A stretch of 64,000 bases of DNA from Elusimicrobia bacterium GWA2_62_23 (GTDB lineage Bacteria; Elusimicrobiota; Elusimicrobia; Elusimicrobiales; UBA9959). The DNA lies in assembly GCA_001799635.1 (NCBI GenBank), contig MGTV01000010.1, positions 108,228 through 172,227 on the forward strand, given 5' to 3'. Made by a program: the position numbers and the translations under genes. The notes under the pieces were generated by a model that saw nothing but the letters and a program-made list of their open reading frames with translations, had not been told where the DNA came from and searched no databases. Below, in pieces: positions 55,569 through 64,000 of the stretch (positions are counted from its first letter, which is position 1; the number at the start of each line of letters is the position of its first letter).

Positions 55569-57272
55569 ATGGGGGCCATCCCGTCCCGCCTGCGGCCCGG
55601 TTTCGGGCTGGTGGAGGCCATGATGGCCGTCTTCGTGCTGTCCATCCTGGGCCTGAGCGTGGCCTACATGTACCAGTACCTCGCGGTGGTTTCGGTGAAG
55701 ACCCGCGAGAACGTCTATACTTCCCGCCTCTCCGCTGCCGTTTTCTCCAAATTCAAGACCGTCGAGTACTACTATCTATTCGATTACGATTCCTCGCTGC
55801 CGAATTACGGCCTGGCCGGCAATTACGGCCCGGTTTCTCTCCAGAAAGCCGCCTACCCTTACCTGGGGCTGCTCAACGAGGTTACGGCCCTGGCTTCCAG
55901 GTACTCCGTGGACCGGTGGACCCTGGAGACCAAGTTCAAGCTGCGAGACGTCTCCGACGCCAACGGCAACGGCCTCTTCAGCGACCTGCGCGATTTTACC
56001 GACGCCGACGGCGACCTGCGCGACGACTACGACGCCGGGGTGAGGTACTACAAGGCCAACGCCGACGCCGATTACTACGACACCTACGTTTCCACCTCGC
56101 TCAACAAGACCGCCAGCGAACTGCCAGACACCAACCTCAAGGAAGTGACGCTCAGGTTCTATAAGCGCGGCAAGATCATCCATACCCAGACCGACCTGAT
56201 CTCCCTGGAAATGCTGTCCGGCATAGAAAGCAAGTCGAGCGGCGCCGAGCTCAAGATGTTCGTTAACCAGCCGGCCAACGATACCTGCCTTTACGACCTG
56301 TCCCTGCCGGCCAGGCAGGCCGCCTTCGCCCTGGGGCTCTCCAAGGCGTATCCCGCCGAGGTGACCGCCTACCGGGCCGACAATTCCTCGTTCCTGCGCC
56401 TTTGGGGTGAGACCACGCCGCTCGCTACGGTCAAGTTCTACGTCAATTCCATGACCACGGTGCGCGACAGTATACCGGCCAACGCGTCCGGGACTTTTGA
56501 TTACCAGTCGCTGGCCGTCACCAACGCGCTCGCGGAGGGCGAGAACACCATCTACGCGCAGGCCACCAAGGACACCTACTATTCCCCGTTCGCCCCCCGG
56601 CGCGTGACCAGGGACCTGAACCCGCCCTCCATAAGCGCCGCCGCGCCGGCCGGGACGATAGGCGACCTGATGCCCTACGTAGGCGCGGTGCTCCTGGACG
56701 AGCCGGCGGCTTCCGGCACGCCTTGCGGCGTGTGCCAGGAAGTTATCACCCTGAAAGTGAACGGGGCCGAGGCCCCATACAACTATTCCCTTTCTGACGG
56801 GAAACTGTCCTGGGCGGACCCCGCAACCGGCCTGCCGCACAAGCTGGCCAACAACACGGCCTATACCGTTTATCTGGAAGGCGGGGACAACGCCTATTAC
56901 AAAGTGAATTCCACCTGGACCTTTACGGTCTCGGTGCCTGGCACGGACAACTCCAAGCCCACGGTGGCCAACAAGACGCCGTCGGGCGCCTCCGCGCCGG
57001 CCCTGCCCGAGATCTCCTGCCGGCTCTTCGATAACCAGTCCGGCATAGATCCGTACAGCATCACGCTGGCGGTAGACGGGGTGGTGGAGGTCTCTTCCAC
57101 CAATATCTCGGGTTTCTGGGACCCGGCCACGGGCACGGTGTCCTATACCCCGGCCCAGGCATTCTCTCCCGGTTCTTCCCATACCGTGGACGTGGCCGTG
57201 AGCCACTGGGCGGACGACCCGGCCGACAAGAAGACCCACGCCGAATCCTGGAACTTTACGGTGGAGAACTGA
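55569..57272 (+). CDS. Large pseudopilin-like protein (prepilin N-terminus + Ca-like loops + Ig-like domains)
   Basis: RPG|FGLVEAMMAVFVLSILGLSVAYMYQYL (E5); DANGNGLFSDLRDFTDADGDLRDDYDAG; C-terminal Ig-like PTVANKTPSGASAPALPEISCRLFD. Confidence 0.8.
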   Translation: MGAIPSRLRPGFGLVEAMMAVFVLSILGLSVAYMYQYLAVVSVKTRENVYTSRLSAAVFSKFKTVEYYYLFDYDSSLPNYGLAGNYGPVSLQKAAYPYLGLLNEVTALASRYSVDRWTLETKFKLRDVSDANGNGLFSDLRDFTDADGDLRDDYDAGVRYYKANADADYYDTYVSTSLNKTASELPDTNLKEVTLRFYKRGKIIHTQTDLISLEMLSGIESKSSGAELKMFVNQPANDTCLYDLSLPARQAAFALGLSKAYPAEVTAYRADNSSFLRLWGETTPLATVKFYVNSMTTVRDSIPANASGTFDYQSLAVTNALAEGENTIYAQATKDTYYSPFAPRRVTRDLNPPSISAAAPAGTIGDLMPYVGAVLLDEPAASGTPCGVCQEVITLKVNGAEAPYNYSLSDGKLSWADPATGLPHKLANNTAYTVYLEGGDNAYYKVNSTWTFTVSVPGTDNSKPTVANKTPSGASAPALPEISCRLFDNQSGIDPYSITLAVDGVVEVSSTNISGFWDPATGTVSYTPAQAFSPGSSHTVDVAVSHWADDPADKKTHAESWNFTVEN

Positions 57273-57273
57273 G

Positions 57274-58137
57274 ATGACCCTGATGCCGCTGAAGAACCGC
57301 CGGGCCCGGCGGGGAGTAACGCTTACCGAGCTGATGATCTATGCCGCGGTAGTGAGCATAGCCCTCGTGGCTTTCTCCAAGTACTTCTTCGGTTTCAGCC
57401 GGACGGCCAAGAGGGCGGATAATGAGATGAAGGGCTCGTTCGAGATGCGGCTGCTGCTGTCCCGCGCCGAGAGCGATCTCTACGAGGCCAACCAGGTAGA
57501 GGCCGTGAACGCCAGTTCCATAACCTTCCGCTGCGACGCCGTTAAGGCCCCCGGGTACCAGCTGGAGGGCGACTTCGACGCGGACGGGATCCCCAACATC
57601 AAGGATACGGACGACGACAACGACGCCAGCTCCAAGTTCTCCCTGCCGGCGGCCCAGCAGTGGCAGGCCGGCTACGACCTGGAGGACGACGACGACAATA
57701 ACGACGGCGCGCCCGACGTGCGCGTTTCCCTCTATTACGTCCCGGCGGAGAAAAAGGTTTACCGGGCGCTGTATCTCAACGGCGGCGCGCCGGAGGTGAA
57801 GGCGCTGGCCGTGAACGTGAGTTCCTTTTCGCTGACCTGCTACGGCTCCAAACGCGAGGACCTGGGCCGCAACATTGACCTGGGCCCGGACGGGGCGGCC
57901 GGCACCGGCGACGCCGGCGAGGAGGACGGGATCATTTCCGCCAGGGAAATAGACTGGACCCTGCCTCCGACCGGTCACGGCAACCGCAACGGACGGCTGG
58001 ACACCCCCGGGGAACTTAAATACGTCACCTCGGTCGCGGTCTACGCCGAGGCCGACGCCAACGGCGACGGGACCTCCGATTCGGCGCTGGGCACCGAGAT
58101 CATGCCCCCGCTGCTGGCCCTCAAGAGGAGGCGGTGA
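57274..58137 (+). CDS. Pseudopilin-like protein (PilW/GspJ-like) with Asp-rich TSP3-like loops
   Basis: RRG|VTLTELMIYAAVVSIALVAFSKYFF; DFDADGIPNIKDTDDDNDAS and DLEDDDDNNDGAPDVRVS. Confidence 0.8.
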   Translation: MTLMPLKNRRARRGVTLTELMIYAAVVSIALVAFSKYFFGFSRTAKRADNEMKGSFEMRLLLSRAESDLYEANQVEAVNASSITFRCDAVKAPGYQLEGDFDADGIPNIKDTDDDNDASSKFSLPAAQQWQAGYDLEDDDDNNDGAPDVRVSLYYVPAEKKVYRALYLNGGAPEVKALAVNVSSFSLTCYGSKREDLGRNIDLGPDGAAGTGDAGEEDGIISAREIDWTLPPTGHGNRNGRLDTPGELKYVTSVAVYAEADANGDGTSDSALGTEIMPPLLALKRRR

Positions 58138-59420
58138 TGCCCGTGGAACGAAGAAGGGGCGCGGCCCTGGTGCTGGTCAACCTGATGGTCCTGGTCCTGG
58201 TGCCGCTGGTGCTCTATTTGCTGGTCAACACCGTGGCCTCGCTGAAGCACGCGTACAAGGAAAAGCAGCTGGGCATGTCCGGCGCGCTGGCCAACGCCGC
58301 CCTGGTGGACTTCATGCGCCAGTTCTCGCAGAACTACTACGAGGGGCATTATGACGCCGCTTCGCTGTCCCGGAACGAGCCCTTCTATTCCGCCGGCTTC
58401 TCCTCCGCCTCCACCGAAGCCGACCCGGCGGGACACCGCCTCTACATAGAGGCCGCCGGCAAGTACGGCAAAGACCCAGCCCACCCGCTGGCGGACAAGA
58501 CGCTGTATTCGGCCGTGCAGTTCCTGTCCGACCTGACTGACTACGGCACCATGATAAACGGCGCTTTCACCATAAGCGCCAGCAACATCACCTATTTCGG
58601 CAAGTGGTGGATAACCGGGAACCTTTCCATAACCGGCTCCAACGTGCGCTTTGCCGGCGGGCCGCTGATAGTGGGCGGCAACCTGAGCGTGACCGGCTCC
58701 AACGTCGCCGTGGACGGGGACGTCTACTACGCCGGGTCCGTTTCCGGCAGCCCCGCGGTGAACGGCACCAGTTATAATTTTTATCCTTCGGACATGGTCT
58801 ATCCCGCGCTGAAGGAGGACTATTACAAGGTCAACTACGCCTACAAGATAACCTCCGACAGGACCCTGCGTTTCAACGCTTACCCGTCCTCCGGCACCTT
58901 CTCCATAGTCGGTACCACCATCACGGTGCCGCTGCTGGATTCCGGGATGATAATCCTCGGTGAGAACGTTAACCTCTCAGTCTATGGCGCCGTCCGGGGG
59001 CGGGTGACCGTGGCCACCACTAATACCAGCGCCTCCAAGGGAGCTATTACCGTCGGCCTGTCCAATGCGGACGCGGACCTTGTGTACTACAACCCCCTTA
59101 CCGGCGGCACCACAACCTCCGCGCTCTATGGCAATTCCATCGCTCTGATCGCTTCCAACGGCATAGCCTTCCAGGGCAAGACCACCAATCCGGCTGCTGA
59201 CCTTACAGCCTGCGGCGTCTTCTTCAACAGGGGGAGCGGCAATATCAGCGCCACCGGTGGGAGTTCTAAAAAACTTTACGTTTACGGCACCCGCAATAAG
59301 CCGGTCACTCTCTCCGGCTTCGGCGGCGGCAACTCCATGTCTTACGACGTCTGGCTGAACGCGTCGCCGCCGCCCGGCCTGCCCGAGCGGCCGGTGCTCA
59401 TGACCTGGCACATGAGGTAA
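58134..59420 (+). CDS. PilX/GspK-like minor pilin-type protein with beta-helix-like repeats
   Basis: RRRGAALVLVNLMVLVLVPLVLYLLVNTVASL N-terminus; ITGNLSITGSNVRFAGGPLIVGGNLSVTGSNVAVDGDVYY repeats. Confidence 0.65.
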   Translation: MMPVERRRGAALVLVNLMVLVLVPLVLYLLVNTVASLKHAYKEKQLGMSGALANAALVDFMRQFSQNYYEGHYDAASLSRNEPFYSAGFSSASTEADPAGHRLYIEAAGKYGKDPAHPLADKTLYSAVQFLSDLTDYGTMINGAFTISASNITYFGKWWITGNLSITGSNVRFAGGPLIVGGNLSVTGSNVAVDGDVYYAGSVSGSPAVNGTSYNFYPSDMVYPALKEDYYKVNYAYKITSDRTLRFNAYPSSGTFSIVGTTITVPLLDSGMIILGENVNLSVYGAVRGRVTVATTNTSASKGAITVGLSNADADLVYYNPLTGGTTTSALYGNSIALIASNGIAFQGKTTNPAADLTACGVFFNRGSGNISATGGSSKKLYVYGTRNKPVTLSGFGGGNSMSYDVWLNASPPPGLPERPVLMTWHMR

Positions 59421-59421
59421 C

Positions 59422-60018
59422 ATGGAAGAAGTCGGGTTCGAAAAATTCATGGAGCTGGGCGAACGCCACGCGTCCGCCGGCGATCCCGACCGCGCCATCC
59501 ACTATTACAATTCCGCCCTTAAGCTCTCCCCGGCCGCCCCCGCCGCCCAGCGGGGGCTGGCGCGGGCTCTGTCCCTGAAAGCCGACAAGGGCGCCCCGGT
59601 CTTCAGGGTGCTCGCCCTGGAGGCGCTGCGCAAGGCCGCGGCCGCCGAGCCGGACTCCCAGGAAACCCACGCCCTGCTCATAGGGGCGGCCATAAAGGCC
59701 GGCCGCCTCGGCGAACTCGCCGCGGAATACCGGGCGAAGCTCAAGGCGGACCCGGAGAACGCGGCGCTGAAGAAGCGCCTGAAAGATATCTACGTGGTCT
59801 CGCTGCTGGAGAACGACGTGACGGTCCCTTCCGTGGGCTACAAGCCGGTCTTTTTTATCAAGGTGTTCTTCGATTGCGTCCTGCTGCCTCTCGGGGCCTC
59901 CATAATAGTCGCGGCGAACGTCATGCCCAAGGCGCGCCCCTCGCTGATGATAGGCGTGTTCATTTTTTTCTGCTACGCGGTGTACCGGTCGCTGGTCTGG
60001 TTCTTTAGCCGAAGGTAA
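59422..60018 (+). CDS. TPR-like membrane protein
   Basis: FMELGERHASAGDPDRAIHYYNSALKLSPAAPAAQRGLARAL TPR; C-terminal TM pair. Confidence 0.7.
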   Translation: MEEVGFEKFMELGERHASAGDPDRAIHYYNSALKLSPAAPAAQRGLARALSLKADKGAPVFRVLALEALRKAAAAEPDSQETHALLIGAAIKAGRLGELAAEYRAKLKADPENAALKKRLKDIYVVSLLENDVTVPSVGYKPVFFIKVFFDCVLLPLGASIIVAANVMPKARPSLMIGVFIFFCYAVYRSLVWFFSRR

Positions 60019-60025
60019 AACGGGA

Positions 60026-60382
60026 ATGGAAACGATCGAATTCGAAAAACTCGCGGCCAGGGCCATGCGGCGCCTGCCGCGCTGGTTCCGCGAACGTCTG
60101 GATAACGTGGTGGTGACGGTGCGGCCGGCGCCTACCCGCGCGCAGGCGGCCCGGTTCGGGCGCGGTCTGCTGGGGCTTTATGAGGGCGTGCCGCTGCTCG
60201 ACCGCGGCGCCTTTTACAGCGGGGCCATGCCGGACAAGATCACGCTTTTCAAGAGCAATATCGAGGCCGGCTGCGCCGACGCCGGGGAAGTGGAGGCCAA
60301 GGTCCGGCACACTCTGATGCACGAGATCGCCCACCATTTCGGCATGAGCGACGAGGAACTGCTGGAGAAAGGCCTTTACTGA
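60026..60382 (+). CDS. Metallopeptidase-family protein (zincin, HExxH)
   Basis: VRHTLMHEIAHHFGMSDEEL. Confidence 0.88.
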   Translation: METIEFEKLAARAMRRLPRWFRERLDNVVVTVRPAPTRAQAARFGRGLLGLYEGVPLLDRGAFYSGAMPDKITLFKSNIEAGCADAGEVEAKVRHTLMHEIAHHFGMSDEELLEKGLY

Positions 60383-60406
60383 GGGCGCCAGCGCAGAAAA
60401 AAGAAA

Positions 60407-60429
60407 ACGCCCGGCTTCAGGCCGGGCGT
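60407..60429 (+). terminator. Hairpin terminator-like element
   Basis: ACGCCCGGCttcaGGCCGGGCGT just after the metallopeptidase gene; weak T-tract. Confidence 0.6.
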
Positions 60430-60668
60430 CGTCGTTTGTGAGGGTGACGCTATTTCTTTATGGCTTTGTGGAGGGGGGCGGACGAGGCCGCTGGCGCCTG
60501 AAAGAAAGGCGATACCGGGGAATCAAAGGCGTCATCACCGAAAGAGGTTCTCCTCCAGGCTGTGATGAGCTCGGCCGCGCAATCTCTTGGATTTGCGCTC
60601 CTGTATTTTCCCTTTTTAGCGATATTCAACTGTGTGCGGCGGAGGTCTCTGCCGGCGCGCGCCGGGTG

Positions 60669-61520
60669 CTAAAAGTCACGAATTTTGACCACCTTGCACT
60701 CTACGCCAAAAAGAGCGGAATCCTTTTCTTTCCTGAAGGTGGCGTAGGTCTGGGCCGTAGAGACATTCAGCGATAACAGGGGGAAGCAATTGACAAGTTT
60801 CAACAGTGACGCGCGTATGATGCCGCTCCTTCTGAACATAAGCCGTCCGGAGGCTATCATTTCGTTCCTTATGGCGAGCAATCTCTTCGATATTTCTGCT
60901 GTGGAACTGTGGGGGGGCGGGTACTCTATCATGGCGCCGGCCATGGGGAATTTGTAAGCCCCCGTCTTAAGGCGCTTGATCAATTTCGCCTTGGCCAGTT
61001 CCCGCAGGGAATTGCCTGACTCGGTCAAGGATATTCCCAACGTCGCGGCCAGATCTTTTGCTTTCCAGGCCTCTTCGTCATTGCAGAGAGCCGTCCAGCA
61101 TAAAGCGTTGCTGCGATTCCTTGCTATGGCTCCCAATTGCTTGTGGCTGATATGGAAAGTCCTATCCATCAGCAGTTTATCGATAGCCTTGTGGAGCGGC
61201 GAGGCTACGGATTCTTCCGGACTTTTTATAAGGATAGGCGCCAGCAAAGTGCCAAAAGCCTCTTCCCCATACGCAGCCTTAAACCAGGCGGTAAGGAAAT
61301 TTATGCCGGAGGAGGTTCCCGGCATTATGTGGAGTGCGTACATATAAAGGGGCAAGTCTTTGAAGGGCGGCAGGAACTTGCCATGCTCTATATGAAGATA
61401 CATCCGGTACGAGGTTTTCAAGTACCCTTCTCCTCCGTTCTTATGAAAGAACTGATATGCGGTACTGAAACCGGCCTCTTCCCTGTGCTTCTTCAGGGTT
61501 TTGGCGAATAATAGTTTCAT
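60669..61520 (-). CDS. Helix-turn-helix regulator-like protein
   Basis: N-terminal HTH-like region (FAKTLKKHREEAGFSTAYQFFHKN...YRMYLHIEHGKFLPPF); central wHTH-like WKAKDLAATLGISLTESGNSLRELAKAKLIKRLKTGAYKF; SD ggagg before the ATG. Confidence 0.6.
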   Translation of the reverse strand: MKLLFAKTLKKHREEAGFSTAYQFFHKNGGEGYLKTSYRMYLHIEHGKFLPPFKDLPLYMYALHIMPGTSSGINFLTAWFKAAYGEEAFGTLLAPILIKSPEESVASPLHKAIDKLLMDRTFHISHKQLGAIARNRSNALCWTALCNDEEAWKAKDLAATLGISLTESGNSLRELAKAKLIKRLKTGAYKFPMAGAMIEYPPPHSSTAEISKRLLAIRNEMIASGRLMFRRSGIIRASLLKLVNCFPLLSLNVSTAQTYATFRKEKDSALFGVECKVVKIRDF

Positions 61521-61764
61521 GAATTCCTCCGAAACCAGAATTAAATCATATATGTTTGCCGGCGCAATAGTGAATAAAAAATCTCTAGTTGCGAGTGGTT
61601 AGCCAAGAGCAGTTGGTAAGCAATCTGGCTCTTTTATCTGGGCACATGGCCTCATGTGACGCGTAGCGCGTATATTTTAAACTATCCGAATATTAAAGCG
61701 AAGTTATGGCGAAGCAAGCCGCGGTGCGGCATGAACGCCGCTTCGGGAGATGCACAAAGGAAAC

Positions 61765-64000
61765 ATGAATTGCGAAGGCCTGTTCGCGGGTTTTGCGCGC
61801 GCCGCCCTTGTCTCGTGGCTGGCGGCGCTGCCATCCTTTGTTTCCGTTCTGAACGCCGCCGAATTCGAGGTGGTGGATAAGCTCACTGCGAACGGCTACA
61901 CGCTGTTCAGGTCTTCCGTAGAGGTTCGCGGCGTAGTTGGTGTTTCCACCGGCACGCCGCAGGCGGCGCTGGATATTGTTTCCACCGGCACCACCCACGC
62001 CGAGATGTCGCAGCTCTGGCGCGCCGGCGACGGGGTTATAAAAGGCTCCATGAGCGCCACCGGCTACCTGCAGGCCGTAAAATTCATCGGCGACGGCTCC
62101 GGGTTGACAGGTATTGCCGCCGGCGACAACCTGGGCAACCATATCGCCACCACCACGCTGAACATGGCGGCTTTCGATATAACCGGAGTTTCCACCATAA
62201 GCGCCAGCGGCATATACATAAGCAGTTACGGGGTCATGCAAACTACCGGGATCGGCCTGGGGAGCGTCGTCGGCAATGTGCGGGGCAAGGGGGCCGTGGA
62301 CCTGCAGCCCAGGCGCATAGCCGCGGCCCAGGTGGCCTCGGGGCAGTATTCGCTAATAGGCGGCGGCCAGGAGAACACGGCCGCCGGGACCAGCGCCGTG
62401 GTGGGCGGCGGAAAAAACAATACCACTTCGGATGATTACGCGGTGGTATCAGGGGGAAGAAACAACACCGCTTCAGTAGGGGACGCAACCGTGGGAGGCG
62501 GTGCCGATAATCTTGCCTCTGGTTACGGTTCCGTCATAGCCGGCGGCTGGGATAACATCTCCGCGGGGGATGCATCTGCGATTTCAGGGGGATGGAATAA
62601 TTCGGCGCCAGGATACTACTCCTCGGTCCCGGGTGGCCGGGGCAATATAGCCTCAGGGTTCTATTCTTGGGCTGGGGGATACAATTCAGTTTCGTCGGCC
62701 GACGGCGCATTTACCTGGTCAGATTCCGCCGGTTACGACACTCAAAATACTGTGGTTGACCGCACTATTTTCAAGAACCGGGGCGGGTTCCTGGTGACCG
62801 GGTCCACCAACCCGGCCATGACCGGTACGCTGGACCGCGGTGTGCTGATGGCAGGTAACGGCCTTGTGGGTATTTCCACCGGCGCGCCGTATGCCGCCTT
62901 GGACGTAGTATCCTCCGGCACCGCCTCCAATATCTACGCACAGATCTGGCGCAACGGTTCGGGCGTAGAAGTAGCCTCCATGACGTCGGAAGGTACGCTG
63001 TACGTAACCGCCATGGGCAAAGGCGACAACCTGGGTAACCATATCGCCACGCAGAACCTGGACCTGGCGCAATTCCCGGTCATAAATGTTTCTTCCCTCG
63101 CGATGGTCGGCGATGGGATACGGATAGCCACCTCGGTGTACGCTGGGGCTAGCGGCGTGTTTATTTCCACCTCGGGACAGATGATGACGCTCGGCCTCGG
63201 CAACGGCACGGCCTTGCCCAATGCCCGCGGCTTGGGGGCTATGGACTTCCAGACCTATAGGTACGCTTCCACTAATGTGGCCAGCGCCAGATATTCCGGG
63301 ATTTTTTCCGGAACCGGCAATACAGCATCAGGTTCGTGGGCTGTTGTTTTAGGCGGAGATTCAAATGTTGCCAGTGGCTATGAAGACGTGGTTGTGGGAG
63401 GTTCGTGGAACACGGCCAGCGGTGGTGATTCCGTTGTCTCTGGCGGGTATAACAATTCCGCCACCTCGGAAAATGCAGTGATCTCTGGCGGGAATGATAA
63501 CACAGCAAGCGGAAACAGTTCTGTCATTGCCGGCGGTTCGAACAATACTGCGGCTGGCACTTGGGCCTCGATAGGCGGCGGCGGCTACAATGATGCCAAC
63601 GCTTCCAATTCGACGGTCTCCGGAGGTTACGATAATCATGCCCTTGGAGATTATTCCTCCATCCCCGGAGGACGGGGGAACTCTCTGACGAACAGCTTTT
63701 CGTTCGCTGCCGGATATTATGCGCAATCCACCTCCTCGGGTACGTTCACCTGGGCAGATTCCCAAGGCACGGTTGTTCTGAATAACTTTATAGACCGTAC
63801 CGTATTCAAGAACCGCGGCGGGTTTAAGATCACCGCCCAGACCGGGGCAATTTCGGCGAACCTGGCCATGCTCGAAGTGGTTTCCACAGGCACGGCTTCC
63901 AACATTTACGCGCAGATCTGGCGCAATGGCGGCGGCGTGGTGGTGGCGAGCATGACTTCGGAAGGGAAGCTCTTTGCCGACGGTTCCGGTTTGACCGGGG
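61765..64000 (+). CDS. Modular surface protein with YadA-head-like repeats (C-terminus beyond window)
   Basis: ATG 61765 after aaagga; signal-like MNCEGLFAGFARAALVSWLAALPSFVSVLNA; open to the window end; IGDGSGLTGI motif and two runs of 15-aa GGxxNxAxGxxSxV repeats. Missing from the ORF track (no stop). Confidence 0.85.
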   Translation, partial: MNCEGLFAGFARAALVSWLAALPSFVSVLNAAEFEVVDKLTANGYTLFRSSVEVRGVVGVSTGTPQAALDIVSTGTTHAEMSQLWRAGDGVIKGSMSATGYLQAVKFIGDGSGLTGIAAGDNLGNHIATTTLNMAAFDITGVSTISASGIYISSYGVMQTTGIGLGSVVGNVRGKGAVDLQPRRIAAAQVASGQYSLIGGGQENTAAGTSAVVGGGKNNTTSDDYAVVSGGRNNTASVGDATVGGGADNLASGYGSVIAGGWDNISAGDASAISGGWNNSAPGYYSSVPGGRGNIASGFYSWAGGYNSVSSADGAFTWSDSAGYDTQNTVVDRTIFKNRGGFLVTGSTNPAMTGTLDRGVLMAGNGLVGISTGAPYAALDVVSSGTASNIYAQIWRNGSGVEVASMTSEGTLYVTAMGKGDNLGNHIATQNLDLAQFPVINVSSLAMVGDGIRIATSVYAGASGVFISTSGQMMTLGLGNGTALPNARGLGAMDFQTYRYASTNVASARYSGIFSGTGNTASGSWAVVLGGDSNVASGYEDVVVGGSWNTASGGDSVVSGGYNNSATSENAVISGGNDNTASGNSSVIAGGSNNTAAGTWASIGGGGYNDANASNSTVSGGYDNHALGDYSSIPGGRGNSLTNSFSFAAGYYAQSTSSGTFTWADSQGTVVLNNFIDRTVFKNRGGFKITAQTGAISANLAMLEVVSTGTASNIYAQIWRNGGGVVVASMTSEGKLFADGSGLTG
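62332..62725 (+). repeat. First run of 45-nt (15-aa) YadA-head-like repeats (bounds approximate)
   Basis: SGGRNNTASVGDATV GGGADNLASGYGSVI AGGWDNISAGDASAI SGGWNNSAPGYYSSV PGGRGNIASGFYSWA. Confidence 0.85.
63262..63760 (+). repeat. Second run of 45-nt (15-aa) YadA-head-like repeats (bounds approximate)
   Basis: LGGDSNVASGYEDVV VGGSWNTASGGDSVV SGGYNNSATSENAVI SGGNDNTASGNSSVI AGGSNNTAAGTWASI ... PGGRGNSLTNSFSFA. Confidence 0.85.

Noticed and set aside
60438-60776. Plus-strand 112-aa ORF
   Set aside because: Begins in a terminator region, overlaps the 3' end of the HTH-like gene, no homology recognised.

Overview
GC-rich bacterial chromosome segment with dense, mostly operonic genes and few antisense-free gaps. 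It looks Gram-negative (MlaE/F/D-type lipid transport, pseudopilins) and possibly comes from Elusimicrobiota or a related phylum; that placement is inference from gene content, not a search. Housekeeping blocks are clear: guaA-guaB, rpsF-ssb-rpsR-rplI-dnaB-alr, mlaE-mlaF-(structured gap)-mlaD, radA-PIN/TRAM-ispDF-cysS, pyrB, metK and serS. A tRNA-Gly(GCC) at 30368-30441 is followed by an AT-rich accessory patch. The patch holds an IS481-like element, an array of five 27-bp palindromes at 50-bp period, and a Fic-domain gene with a predicted C-terminal winged helix. Two real genes are cut by the window edges and absent from the supplied ORF track: a GAF-domain protein (minus strand, 639 to <1) and a modular YadA-head-like surface protein (plus strand, 61765 to >64000). 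Most interesting signals: (1) the palindrome array upstream of Fic; (2) a multibranched structured element plus terminator interrupting the mla operon; (3) an IS transposase start codon locked in a perfect hairpin with its Shine-Dalgarno in the loop; (4) an AmgK-like kinase fused to a RapZ C-terminal domain beside a MurU-like gene; (5) an MCE protein with a beta-barrel-like C-terminus; (6) a recurrent -10-like hexamer 6-10 nt before start codons, suggesting leaderless genes; (7) a paralog whose homologous start is CTG. All family assignments come from motif recognition by eye; no database search was run.
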